64,000 bases of DNA from positions 146,674 through 210,673 of the forward strand of contig JAKUCV010005716.1 in the NCBI GenBank assembly GCA_028386065.3, given 5' to 3'. Below the pieces are notes generated by a model. It was not told where the DNA came from, searched no databases, and saw only the letters and a list, made by a program, of their open reading frames with translations. Below are positions 12,220-23,124 of the stretch, piece by piece (the first letter of the stretch is position 1; every line of letters starts with the position of its first letter). This DNA is from Turnera subulata. Taxonomy: Eukaryota > Streptophyta > Magnoliopsida > Malpighiales > Passifloraceae. A program made the position numbers and the translations under genes.

Positions 12220-12720
12220 AATGACCCTCGTTGTTGAGTCCTTAGGGTAGTTTGGATCACATGCCCCTAGGTTGTATATGTCTCATGTCTTTCGCATTCC
12301 CGGGTTCCCTGGTGGGTTTGATGGAGGTCAGGTGTGTCTTGCCCCTAGCATCATCTAGTCATGGCTCTAGAAAGGGAGGTCTAGTATGCCCCTGGTCTGG
12401 TTTCTCAAGATGGGGCATGATGCCCCCCATTATTACTTAATCAAAGTTTTGAAGAGGAGGTTTAGTGCGCCCCGGGTTCGTGGTTATCCCGGATGTCCCA
12501 ACCTACATAAATTTTCCAAGAGTGTCAAGTAGAAGGGCTGGTCGTGCCCCTACAAATCAATCAAGATGGGGTAATGTGCCTCTAATATTCATCAAACTCA
12601 ACAAATCATACATGCATGGCATCATTTGCAGAGAAAACATTTATTATTACAAACTCAAGTATAAGGTCAATAGGTGCCCTCTTTATCTCAGTAAAAGGTT
12701 TGATCTTAAATAACAAATGT
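12220..12720 (-). mobile_element. Tat 3' untranslated region with decayed palindrome units and PPT
   Basis: Adjacent to the 3' LTR, the minus strand reads ctcaacaacgagggtcatt before TGTGAACACC. This is the polypurine-tract position, and it matches ctcaacaacgaggggcacc before the related LTR at 45948. Between 12250 and 12560 there are scattered words such as catgcccctag, gtatgcccctgg and gggcatgatgccccc. These are relics of the same GGGGCATGATACCCC-type unit that forms a clean array at 44.6-45.4 kb. Confidence 0.6.
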
Positions 12721-12779
12721 ATTCCCCCGTTTTCTCCCTTTTTCTTCTTATTCTTTTTTTCCCTCCCCGTTCTCTCTCT

Positions 12780-13087
12780 CCTCTAGTTTTTCTGAATTTT
12801 TCGAAATTTTACCAGGAGGCATTTGGTGTCGGCCTGGCAGCCATGGGAGCTGATGACCACCACCACCCAGGGGTCTTGGGTGGATGACCGCCAGGCGTGG
12901 CGGTCTTCAAGCCATGACCGCCGGGGCTAGCAGTTATAGCCCCCTGGATGTTCCCTTTCTTGTTTCGGACTTGGGCTTTAGGGTTTTCACGAATTCCACC
13001 GCCCCAGAGCACTATAAATAAACCCCTTGAGTACCTATAGACCCCCATAACTCACAAAAATATATCCCAAATACATCTAGGGCAATC
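12780..13087 (+). promoter_or_regulatory. Inverted LTR-like promoter for the antisense ORF
   Basis: A plus-strand segment organised like the LTR promoter of this family: a GC-rich block of 'ggccgcc/gaccgccagg' words (12825-12930), about 100 bp of ordinary sequence, then CACCGCCCC...CACTATAAATA with the TATA box at 13011-13020. The related LTR at 45948-47348 has the same order (GC block 46465-46535, then CACTATAAATAG at 46652-46663). It points opposite to the element's own LTR promoters and lies about 70 bp before the ATG at 13088. The resemblance is by eye. Confidence 0.55.
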
Positions 13088-13671
13088 ATGAGTCAGAATT
13101 ACCATGCAGAGGTGCTTCGGTGGATGGCGAGTGTTCTCCCCTTGTGTCGTATAGACTTCGCGATGCTAGGGTTATCCAGATTATTCAAGCTTCTTAGTGT
13201 GGTTATAAATCAAAGTCTGATTCGTGCAGCTGCCAAATTTTGGGACAAGAGTCGCCGTGTATTCCGCTTTGGGTAAGGCATGATAGAGCTGTGTCCCACT
13301 GTTGATGAATTCAATGCCTTCTTGAATGCCAAATTCATAAAGGGTGTTGCCATGGTTTCATTTGAAGACGTTGTCTTAAAAGAGATTAGTAAATTCCTCT
13401 TTCTAGCTGAAGGTCAAATTGGCTTTTTCATGGATCAAAAGAATCATCTGGAGCTATCGAAGGTCATTGATCAATACTTCCTAGGCGGCTTAGAACAAGA
13501 TCCAAAGGAGGAAGACCTTGGCTGGAGGAAGAAACGCAATCATGCTCTTGCCCTTATGATGACACGCAAATTTCTAATGGTAGGATCCCCTGGTGTTTGC
13601 CTTCTTCGAATTGGTGCGTTGGTGGTTAGACTTTTTGATGAAAAGAATCTTGTTCATATTAGGTGAAACTN

Positions 13672-13749
<78 letters not shown>

Positions 13750-14376
13750 ATTGTCAATTTCATTGTGTTGACCCTTTCTCCTTTTGCAGATGTGGCTATG
13801 CGAACACCTTACATTGATTGAGCGCCCTCGAGCTGATCCCACAAACTATATTCATCGTGGTTATTCTGTCTCTTTCAACACTATCTGAGATTGGTCATCT
13901 ACATGAAGGACCTCAAAGCTGAACAGAACACTTGGTTTTGTTAGTGGCTTCGGATGCAAGAGGTGGTCATCCGTACCCTGTGCAATGATTGGGTCAGACT
14001 CCCTGGTGTAGAAAGATCTACATATTATCCTCCGAATAGGATTTTAAGACAGTTTGGCTTGGAGCAGACAGTTCTCTCCGATATTCCCGTTTCGGTTACA
14101 GGGCTTATGAAGGCTGCGGCCTTGGAGGCTGTAAAGGGAGGCTGGACATTGCCTTTGAGAGAAAGCATTGGTGGCCCATTGAAGGTAGAGCCTTCCAAGT
14201 CATACCTAGAGTGTTTGAAAAAGGATGTGGCCAAATCTGAAGGGTCTTTAATTCTTGCCAGAGAGACATTTTTAGAGGGGCTTGCACCTCCTGGGTTTGA
14301 ATCTTCTGAGCACTTTACCAAAAAGACCAAAGGTGGGGATGTCGACACGAGTCCTAAGAGGCAGAAGAAGAATTGA
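13088..14376 (+). pseudogene. Antisense ORF of Tat element, DUF7745-like
   Basis: Antisense to gag-protease. Codons from ATG 13088 run to an in-frame TAA at 13274-13276 and continue in the same frame to 13666, with IELCPTVDEFNAFLNAKF. After a poly-C run, a further frame at 13954-14376 contains WVRLPGVERSTYYPPNRILR and FGLEQTVLSD. The 'L.P(T).EEF...L' start and the 'W....GVE....YPPNRVLRQFG' end are typical of plant proteins annotated as DUF7745, which are often associated with Tat-lineage retrotransposons. The C-terminus is basic (TSPKRQKKN). Antisense ORFs near the 3' LTR are known for Tat relatives such as Retand. The stop, the frame change and the poly-C interruption leave it unclear whether any copy is translated. 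Confidence 0.6.
13671..13748. other. Ambiguous base plus 77-base poly-C run (likely assembly artefact)
   Basis: One N at 13671 is followed by an uninterrupted run of C to 13748, in the middle of an otherwise ordinary coding-like sequence. A pure 77-bp C homopolymer is not expected in plant DNA, and the adjacent N marks an uncertain base call. It breaks the antisense ORF. Confidence 0.75.
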
Positions 14377-15201
14377 ATCTCGTCTTGAACAACTATCCCT
14401 TTACATTCATAATGTATGGGAATAAATGAGTGAACAAACTCCCATTCTCTTTTTGTTAATCTTTAGACTATTAATAATAAGAGTGGAACCGGACCCGAGT
14501 TGGAGCTTCCTACGTATTCATGGCTCATTTTCTTTTTTTTTCTCTCTCTCTCTCTTCTTTTTCTTTTCCCCTTTTTTTCTTTTTTTTTCTTTTTTCCTTT
14601 TTTCAAAAGCTCATGAAATCAGGCTCACGTAGTTCTTTTTGTGTCGTCTTGTCTTGTGTTTCTTAACCCCAAAAAACTCCTCCTCTTTTGGTGATTAGGC
14701 ACCATGCATTACAGAGCCCAAAGTCTTTACTGGATAGTCTCTTATGGTCCCGCCCACTGGATATCCTCTAGAACTCTTTTGGTTGCATGGTCCTTCGGAA
14801 TTTTGATGCTCTTACTAGGTTGAGTCTTGATGCTCTATTGCTTTTGGAGTTTTTGGAGACCAGTGTTGATATTATTATCCCTCTTATTAGTATTAGTCCT
14901 CAAATTGATTATTATAGATTTTAAGGAGTTTGTTGAACACATCATATCCACATATATTATGCATGCATAGGAATATTGCCAAGACGATCACCAATATAGA
15001 AGAAAAGAGTGCCTTTATTTATTAAAAGAAAAACAATAAAATAACAACTTGCCCCCATCAACCCCCCTTTTTTTTCTTGAACTTTGACTTAGGCACCCGA
15101 CATAGACTATCGCATGGGCCTTTAAGCAATCCCCATTTCTTCAAAGAGGCTCCTACAGCCAAAATCTTCTTCCTCTTCATTCCCAATCTCTTCCCCTTCT
15201 T
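14377..15201 (-). mobile_element. Tat internal untranslated region
   Basis: No conserved coding sequence on either strand. It contains a pyrimidine-rich stretch (TC and T runs) at about 14527-14605. It lies where RT, RNase H and integrase would be expected in an autonomous relative, between protease and the antisense ORF; none of their motifs is seen. Confidence 0.5.
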
Positions 15202-15897
15202 CTATCTCCTTCTCCTCTTCTGGACAACAGTCAAAGAACAGCTCGAACCCTGGCTTTCTGGTCTATGTGATGCTTCACACCCATGGTTCTGGGAACCACA
15301 GAAAGGAAAGTCTTCTCCCTCTTTTATGAAGTAACCATTCAATGTCTTGAAATAGGGAGCCAAGACAAAGTCCCATTCTTGCTTCTTCTTTCGAGCCAAT
15401 GCCCTTGCACGGTCCTTTTCCTTTTGCCTTTCCATTTCTATTATTGTCGGGATATATCCCAAGCCAAAGGGTGGTTTAGCGGTATAAACTCGAGGAACTT
15501 CTAATATCCCTTGCTGCTTCTTCCCCAGCCCCATGATTGGAAAGTATCTCATTTTCTCCATGATACCTATGCCCGCCACATTGCCGAAAGGGTCATAATA
15601 AGGAGGTTCGCGGATAGGCTTATCCATTGTGATGGAACTGACGGACTCAAACACGAATCCTGACAAAGACACTTCCTCATTCCCTTCAATCCCGAATACC
15701 GGCATGATGTTCTTCTCGATCGTTTCCCTTTTGACTGTGACCACCCCTCTTTGATAAGGAAATCGTAGCATCTGATGTAGAGTGGACGCCATGGCTCGAG
15801 CTTGGTGCAACCAAGGTCTCCCAAGAAGTAAGTTGAAACTAGATGTGATGTCAAGCACTTGGAATTCTATCAGAAAAGGGGCAGGCCCAATGATCAC
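15202..15897 (-). pseudogene. Tat-lineage aspartic protease region
   Basis: Minus-strand frame of 231 codons. It begins FLIEFQVLDITSSFNLLLGR, then PWLHQARAMASTLHQMLRFP and VVTVKRETIEKN. This 'F.V.DI...YN.LLGRPW.H...A..STLHQ..KF' pattern is the retropepsin C-terminal half of Tat/Ogre elements. Further on, FGLGYIPT resembles the glycine-rich motif usually found after protease in this lineage. It is in a different frame from gag, implying a frameshift near 15.9-16.1 kb. The catalytic D-S/T-G lies upstream, in the disrupted stretch. The ORF ends in KRRRR at 15202, and no RT follows. Confidence 0.75.
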
Positions 15898-16100
15898 TCT
15901 AACTTTATCATCCCCAAGACTTTCCTCCAGGCATTGTCATATGCTCTAACCAAAATTCAAGAGGGCAAGAATTCTGTAGCCCTAAATCCCAATAAGCTTG
16001 CAATATTTAGGGGGCATAAATTCAAGGCCGACACATTGTCTATCAGTACCAAGGGTACTTGGTTGTCTTTGACTTGAATAGTTATGCATAATGCCTCAAC

Positions 16101-17666
16101 TTAAGCGCCTTTGGTCGAGCGTAGATCCTTATCAGAGAAAAAGATTTGATTGTCAGTTTCCATGGAAGCTATCATATTGGCCAATGTTTTTGGGGCAGTG
16201 TCAATGGGAACATGGGCTTTGTTTAAGATTTGGAAGGCCTTCTCCCGATGTGGGCGAGAATACATCAAAAAACCCCAAATTGAGATGTTGGCCTGAGTCT
16301 TCTTAAATTGTTTCACCACCATATCCTCCTCGGGATCCGCTGTTTCCTCAAGTTCGTCTAAACGAAGAGGAGCCCTCCTCACTACTCTTCCTGACCTAGT
16401 AATAACATCGACTTCCTCATCTGACTCTACATATTCGCTCAGATCAAGCACAAAACATTCCTGCTCAGGTTCAAAATCTACCTCCATCATATCAATCTCC
16501 TCATGTAGGGGTAGCGGATTTGATTTAGTGTTGGGTTTCTTAGGCAGAATTATCTCATTTTTCTCTATCAAATCTTGGATCTCGTGGTGAAGTCGGGCAT
16601 AATTATCAGTGGTGTGCTCAGCCATCTGATGAAATTTGCAGAATTTACTAGAGTTCCCTCTAAGAGGCAAATCGGACCTTGGCTCCAAAGACTGCAGTAG
16701 GTTCTTCTCCATATATTTTGTGAGCATCTTTCTCAAGGACATAGGGAGAAGGGTGAACTCCCTTGGTTTTGAGCCAATCTATAATGGTGCCTTGATGACG
16801 ACGTGATTCACCTCAGTGGACCTCTTCCCTTGAGTCACATTGAAGCTCCTCTTGGATATTAAGGCATCCATGGAAACCTTGATCTTCCCCGAACTAGTAG
16901 CATCCTCCAATTGTATGCCTGCCCCAATAAGTGCCTTTAAATTGGCATAATTATTACCAACCAGGCAATCGTAATAAACCGACTGGAGATTCTTGATTAC
17001 CATTTGCACTTGATCCTCTTCAGTGGGTCTATTCACCATCAAAGACGCCTTGTCGCGCCACCTTGAAATGTAAGCAGAAAACGTTTCTTAGGCTTCTTGT
17101 TTGGTTGTCTTGACATCCCTTTTGGTTACATCCACCTTAGTATTGTAGTTGTATTGCTTCAAGAACTCTTTGCAGATGTCATCCCATTTGCTCACCTTGC
17201 TCTCATCCAAGGTCATGAACCATCTCAGGGCTGCTCTCGATAAAGTCCTTTGAAACAACTGGGTCATCAGTTCAGGACAGATCCCCATAGGCTGCAACAT
17301 TCTCACATAAATTTTCAAACGGGTCGCAGGGCAACCCATTCCATTGAACTTCTCGATCTCTGGTATCTTGAACTTTTCAGGCAAGCAGTCTTCGAGGAAC
17401 AAAGATAGGCGATCTAAATTCCAGTCATCCTCTTTTCTCTTCATGGCCCTCAATAATTCTTCTATCCTTCTCAGCCGCTCCCCATCCCACTTGGGCTCTT
17501 GCGCCACTGAATCATCATCCCGGATTATGACCACATCATTCTCAGCACCTGGTTTCGAGACCTGCCCCCCATCACTCCCAGAGGGCACCATTTTCCTTTT
17601 TCCCACAGCCAATAATGCATCCCTAATACGCGGATCTTTCAACAAGTCCAAAGACTCCTCAGCCAC
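16101..17666 (-). pseudogene. Tat-lineage gag
   Basis: Three minus-strand open segments in one frame (17666-17088, 17042-16779, 16742-16101), separated by single stops. The first contains a Retrotrans_gag-type core: FKIPEIEKFNGMGCPATRLK, then ALRWFMTLDESKVSKWDDIC and FLKQYNYN. The third has a zinc-knuckle-like CKFHQMAEHTTDNYARLHHE followed by IQDLI, characteristic of Tat gag. Gag would form the particle that packages element RNA. The in-frame stop after KQEA (17088-17090) and another near 16776 mean this copy is inactive. The start at 17666 is the first Met of the open frame but could lie upstream. Confidence 0.8.
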
Positions 17667-17669
17667 ATT

Positions 17670-18190
17670 TGTCTTTGCATCATTTTCCTCGCTCTTCTTC
17701 CCCTAATGTGTGGATTGCAGGTGTCAAGGTTCTTGGTACTCAGGAGGCTCCTTAACACACATTTTTTGTTGGTTTCTCTTGGGTATGTAGAAATAAAAGA
17801 GGGCACTCTATTTACACGTACTTGAATTCACAACAATAATCACCCAATTGCACGTACCACTTATAGAATCACTATGCATGACATGCTCAGGGTTTGCAGC
17901 TGGTTGGGGGCTAAAGATTTCTGCTAGGGAATAGGTTGACCTACTCACATGTGATAATGGATATCGCATGAGGTCCAAGGCCCATTAATCCCCATCACTA
18001 TTAAGCATCGAGAAACGGGTTCAGTCAAACCACTATTACTTAAGAAAAGCATGTAGCGGATTTGGATTCCCTCGCCCTCTTACAGTAGAGGCTTCACATC
18101 AATTGTCATGAATGCAAGGCACTTATGATGACACGTAGAAAGGCATACAAAATTCAACGATTGCACAAAGTTTCTTAAACCCTCAGAATC
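17670..18190 (-). mobile_element. Tat 5' untranslated leader
   Basis: Non-coding interval between gag and the primer-binding site. No conserved ORF or clear structure was seen by eye. Position and length fit the leader that carries packaging signals in LTR elements. Confidence 0.5.
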
Positions 18191-18207
18191 TCTAGTGGAG
18201 TCGCCAG
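18191..18207 (-). other. Primer-binding site of Tat element
   Basis: On the minus strand, two bases after the inner LTR edge, the sequence is TGGCGACTCCACTAGAG. It begins with TGG (complement of tRNA 3' CCA) and matches the TGGCGACTCC-type sites common in Tat elements. It fixes element polarity as minus. The tRNA species was not determined. Confidence 0.75.
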
Positions 18208-18209
18208 CT

Positions 18210-19842
18210 GTGAGAACCCGACCCAAAATCACTTGGGCCTCCTTACCTATTCCTTTATACCTTCCTCTTGACTGTCATCCAACATTTTTGGAGTCGTCAC
18301 CCGAATTTTATTGTAAGGGAAAATTCAGGAAAAACCTTTTCATGACTCCATTTAGTCAACTGATTAACGAACCAAAGATGCTGGACCCAGGGGTTCGTTA
18401 TGGATGGGAAGGTATTCAGCACCCATCCATGTTGGGGCGAAACTTTGTGCAATTGAAGAACATAAGTATGCCTTGTGAAAGTGTGCGCACAGTGTGGAAA
18501 CAAATCACACAAATAACAAAATGAAATTGAAACAAAAAGGGAAAATAAAATAATTGGGCTTGAGTCTCCACCACTAGAGACCACCTACGTACCCCGGCGA
18601 TCGGGTTCAAAGCCCACGTAGTTCTTGTGTCAGCATCACAAAAATCACATCATCAAAAGCATCAGCAAATCATCAAGCAAATGATAAAATCAAAGGGTTT
18701 AGGAATACCTCTTGTATCCCTCCTCTAGCTCCTTGGATTGGGTTGTTTTCTCCACCCAGCTCATTTCCGCTTCTAAGCTTAATCTTTAATCCCCTCTTAC
18801 TCCACCCTTGCTGGATTATTGTTGATGCTTTCCATAAAATTTCACCAGAGTTTCTGCCTATAAGAAGATTTCTAGGCTTGGAGAAGTAGAGTTTCTCCAA
18901 GCATCAAAGCTTATGGGGAGTATGTGTAAAATGAGTGATTGATCATTTGAAATGTGAGTGGGAGGTCCTATTTATAGTGTTATAGGGAATGTAGGAGCAT
19001 AGACCTGCTTAATGACCAAGGTCTCAGCCAAAAATCAAGGCTAAAACCGTGTAAAATCAAATTAGGAGAGAAAATCGGGGAAAATCGGGTAATCTGGGCA
19101 CCAAGACCGCCAGGGCCGACGGTCATGGGCTGGATGGCCGCCATGGCAGGCGGTCATGGGCTAGATGACCACCAGGCTCGGCGATCATCCCGCCATGGCC
19201 GCTCGGCACCCCGCATTTCCCCCGTTCTTTCCTTTTTTTTGCTCCTTGTTTCCCTAATTCCTCCATAATTCGATTCCACCGAAAAATTAACCCCTAATCA
19301 ACCCCCAAATCACCTCTTTTCTTGATTAGTACTCCCCCAATCATCTTCTAATTGATTTATTACACAATAAGCCTCCATTTTATGCTCAAATCATACCAAA
19401 AACACATTTACCATTAAGGGATGAGTAACTCTGATTTTTCACGAAAATCAGAGCTAAAATTAATCTGCAAGTAATGTGTTTACTGGCTACTCAACTCTAG
19501 AAAGTTCATACTTTATTAACTTAGGCCCTCAAATTCATCCTTAACCCCAAAATAAATCATCTCATTATAATCAGGTTAAAATAAACAAGAAAGTCCAAAT
19601 AAATAAAATAGGATGATATTTTAATGAACTGGACTTTAGTATATTTTTATCCTAAGATTAATTCATCTCATTAATCCTAAGGTTCAAACATATAAACCCC
19701 AATTCATAAAATATGCATTCCACTAAAATAAATTTTAAGTGTGCCTTAGCCAAAGACCAAATCATCTCATTAATCTTATGGTTTGAGCATATCCAAAATC
19801 TAAATTAGAGGAATATTCATGGGTCAAATTTGGGTGTTCACA
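18210..19842 (-). repeat. 5' LTR of Tat-lineage element
   Basis: Second copy of the 1633-bp LTR (TGTGAGAACCC...GGGTGTTCACA on the plus strand). Minus-strand TATA box (CTATAAATA) at about 18969-18977. The right edge is followed directly by the GTGTC duplication at 19843-19847. Confidence 0.92.
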
Positions 19843-20160
19843 GTGTCTTACTTCTATTCACGGCCATCCAAATCTGATGTTCACTTAGGATCATGCATGC
19901 TTTTATTTTTTGTTCTTTGTTTCTTGCACTCTGTTGTTAGTTTTGGCATCTTCGGTGCCAATTTGTTTATCTGTTGCTGTCATTTGGTTCTATTTTTGAT
20001 AATTGTTGTTGTTGTTGCTGTTAGTTTTGGCATCTTCGGTGCTAATTTGCTTATCTGTTGCTGTCATTTGGTTCTATTTTTTATAATTGTTGTTGCTGTT
20101 AGTTTTGGCATCTTCGGTGCCAAATCTGTATACCCTTGTTGTGCTTTTTACGATGCCAAA
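19843..20160 (+). pseudogene. Degenerate retrotransposon ORF, 3' part, with tandem repeat
   Basis: Continuation of the interrupted ORF region after the GTGTC duplication. It soon becomes a direct repeat of about 80 bp: 'gttagttttggcatcttcgg' starts at 19936, 20020 and 20098, so there are just over two copies with spacings of 84 and 78 bp. The stretch 'gatgccaaaagggggagag' at 20151-20169 is typical of the polypurine-rich region before Sirevirus 3' LTRs. Confidence 0.5.
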
Positions 20161-20403
20161 AGGGGGAGAGATTTAGATTGCGGGGAACGAGTGGATCTTT
20201 GTTTCGACATGTTTTTTTTTACTTTAAATTTTTAATATAATGTGGCTTTCTAAATATATGTCTTATATCTTTTGTTCCTTGTGCTCTACTCCTTTGAAAG
20301 ATGAACAAATTGGAAAAATATTTTACCTAAGGAGAGAATATGTTGAGGAGGAGCTTAAAACACATTACATTCACATATTTACATTCAATTAAGGTTTGTC
20401 ATC

Positions 20404-20420
20404 ATAAAAAAGGGGGAGAA
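20404..20420 (+). other. Polypurine tract before LTR
   Basis: AAAAAAGGGGGAGAA immediately precedes TGTGAATCAG. A second purine tract (aaaagggggagaga) lies at 20157-20170. Multiple polypurine tracts upstream of the 3' LTR are a described feature of Sireviruses (Ty1/copia). Confidence 0.6.
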
Positions 20421-21510
20421 TGTGAATCAGATGATAATTAACAATATGGTTAAAGCTAATTAATTGTGTTTATTACCATAATGCTTGCACTTATAAGTCA
20501 CATTGATCATGTTGTTATAATATGTTTTAAAGTGCAATAAATTATACTAATGATTGTTCCATTATATTATATATTAAATGAGCTAACTAGGTTTTGATTA
20601 TGACAAACCTATGTGTAGCATCTTTTATGTCTAACCATGAATTACAGCTCACAAAAATACCCAACCCTTGATCAAATCCTTGGAAGAATAAGTGAGTGGG
20701 ATTGGAGTTGGTGTTAGTGGACATGTGATGTCGCTTTCACCAAAAGACATCCATGTTACTTAGCTTTGTTTAATCTCTATGAGTGTTGGTCAAACAACCT
20801 AGTATCCTACCATTTCTAGAGTCTAAATCAGTGATAAAAGCTACCTTAAATGGATCAAATGTCAGCTAGATTCAAAATTCTGGGTCCAACCTAGGACTAC
20901 GCTAAGCAATGACATCAATGACAAAAAGGTGTTGAATGGTGTGTCTCGTGCCAGAACGTGAAAGGGACAACAGGCAATATGAACGTTGACACTTTGGCGT
21001 CTCGGAAGACAAAACAACTAGATGGAAAGGGACATGCAACGACTGAAAATTTGAATGGACATTATTCATCTTGCATCTATAAAAAGGAATGTTGATTCAA
21101 GGAAAGACTTAGTACTACCATACTAAGATTCTGAGTTAGGGCAAAAGCCTGCAGTTCTCAAGAGAAGCAAAAAGAGAGATAGAAGCTTTTTTCCTTGTTC
21201 ACATACTTAGTTAAGCAACCTTTTGGGAAAAACAAAGTATTTATACTTAGTGATAGCTTTTGTGTTCTATTATGAGTTATTGTGTAAAAGCAAAGCTTGG
21301 GTGAGCTTTGTGGTGAGTGTTTAGGATTTAAGTTAAGCCCAAGGGAAAAACTTGTATTAAGGGATTTTTGGTTGAACCCGTTGAAAAGCCACCTTAGTGA
21401 GAGTTAGAAATCTCAAGGGGGAATCCTTGAGTAGTGGATGTAGTCCTGTGTGGCGAACCACTATAAACCCACTATAAACCCTTAAACACAAAATTCCAAA
21501 CACATAAATA
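20421..21510 (+). mobile_element. Sirevirus-like LTR
   Basis: Begins TGTGAATCAG directly after the polypurine tract and has a TATA box (CTATAAAAAGG) at about 21077-21087. It ends near 'aaacacataaatac', followed by TAGCATCAGAG at about 21514-21524. The latter differs from the usual copia primer-binding site TGGTATCAGAG at two positions, both transitions. Length of about 1.1 kb is in the normal LTR range. The exact right end is uncertain because it is followed within 75 bp by a poly-C run. Confidence 0.55.
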
Positions 21511-21582
21511 CTTTAGCATCAGAGGCACCAAATCAGGCTTAGTTCGGAAAGGCTAATTCACCACACCACCCCTTCCCACTCC

Positions 21583-21583
<1 letters not shown>

Positions 21584-21666
<83 letters not shown>
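21584..21666. other. 83-base poly-C run (likely assembly artefact)
   Basis: Uninterrupted C run flanked by C/T-rich sequence (ccttcccactcct before, tcctcctctcc after). It is the same kind of feature as at 13671-13748. The flanks suggest a pyrimidine-rich locus where homopolymer reads may have closed a gap. Confidence 0.65.
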
Positions 21667-21669
<3 letters not shown>

Positions 21670-23120
21670 TCCTCTCCTCCTCTCCTTCTCTCCTCCTCTC
21701 TTAGCCACTTTGGGCCAACACTTTACTATATGCTTATTATTTTCTCAAAGTTCAGAACTTGTGCTTAATGTTTGTGCTACCAATTAAGTTGATTTCCATG
21801 CATACATATGGATGGATATTATGTACATTTTTCAATTTGCTTTAAGATATGTCGAGTAGACATGAGGTTAGCCCTCTTGCAAGGATAACCGCCTCCTTTA
21901 GTGATAAATGGAGATGAGACAAATTTTAAGCAAAATTATCAGACGGATAATTTGAGAGCTTGTGGCTTAAAATTATGAATGTCGACTGTATAATGACAGA
22001 AGATCACTTTAACAATGGAATATGTTCACCGAGTTTATTTAGTGGGCCAAATGTGAGTTTAAGTTGATGTGTAGATCGAGGAACTCAAATTTGGACACAT
22101 ATGGTGTCTAAATATCATCTGTACAACATTCCTTATGAGAAAGACATACGCTTCACGGGAAAGGAGAAAATGTTGTATCACATGTTCCATACTATGTGTG
22201 CGATTTGCCGACCAAACGGGTTTACATGAGTCCAATCTCCGCTTATTGTTGTTTGAGACCCTGAGCCTTTATTTTGGCTCTATCGTGTACTCTCAAGAGT
22301 CCGATCAGGTACTTGAGATTAGCTTGATGTATGCTATCTTACTGTGTTTCTAAAGGACCATGGACACTGATTCGGTCTGGCGGGGCATGTCTAGAAAAAC
22401 AAGTTAAATTGAATTAAGGGGATCGTGAAAAGAGGAAGATCATTGCCAGAATTACATTAGTTTGTATTCACCGGTGCACCAGTTATGACATACGGTTTGT
22501 TTGTTTCCATGGAAATAGATTCCCGAAATTCCATCATTTAACAAGTTATGACATACGGTTGAGTGGTGTGTAACACATTTTACATGATCAATAAGTAAAG
22601 AATATGAGCTGTCAGTGCATAAATGTAGCCACAATTAGTACATCCATGTTCTTGTTGTTGTCATAAACATGCATGTGTAATATATGATCACCTAATTATA
22701 CAGTGGTGTTGAAAAGTGGTAAGGGGAAGTGGATGCACAGGGAAGAATTGGTATGGTTTAGGAGCTCTACAACGAGTACAAAAAATAGGCATGTTTATGG
22801 TTAAAAGTGAATTAATGTGGTGAATGGTGATTGGCCAGTTAACAATAACATTTTTTTCTGAGGTTGCCTTAGTTTGGCAAGTCCATAAAAGTTATTTAGA
22901 CACGTAAACTCTTAGCCGAAAGGTTTGCGTTGCCAACAGGCCCAAAGAGCCCATACATAATCTTACACACATATCTGGGGCCCATTCCACCGAAAACTAC
23001 GAGCCAACCCACCACCGGAAACGATGCATGATACAAACTCGAACAATTTCCGAGCTGGCAATATTTCACTGGACAGAACAGCGTAAGATGCACAAGACGA
23101 CTCAACTAGGCCACCACCAA
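21667..23120. other. Intergenic, no gene recognised
   Basis: AT-rich, with no conserved ORF. A short direct repeat 'gttatgacatacggtt' occurs near 22483 and 22546. No TE ends were identified. The right end forms the upstream region of the P58IPK-like gene. Confidence 0.5.
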
Positions 23121-23124
23121 AATC

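Larger units (their letters stand above)
10587..19842 (-). mobile_element. Complete Tat-lineage Ty3/gypsy element, non-autonomous
   Basis: A 9256-bp element bounded by two 1633-bp direct LTRs and a GTGTC duplication. The LTRs have short inverted ends (TGTGA...TCACA). It reads on the minus strand: 5' LTR 18210-19842, primer-binding site, gag, protease, an untranslated region with an antisense ORF, then 3' LTR 10587-12219. The order of gag motifs, a zinc-knuckle-like CKFHQMAEHTTDNYARLHHE and protease LLLGRPWLHQARAMASTLHQ place it in the Tat/Ogre/Retand group. No RT, RNase H or integrase signature (DRD, ADALSRR, integrase DDE context) is visible between protease and the 3' LTR, so it needs proteins in trans. 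Gag contains stops and a frameshift. The two LTRs differ by scattered substitutions and small indels, so the insertion is not very recent. Confidence 0.92.

Noticed and set aside
13593..13842. Poly-Pro / poly-Gly ORFs
   Set aside because: Translation of the poly-C run.
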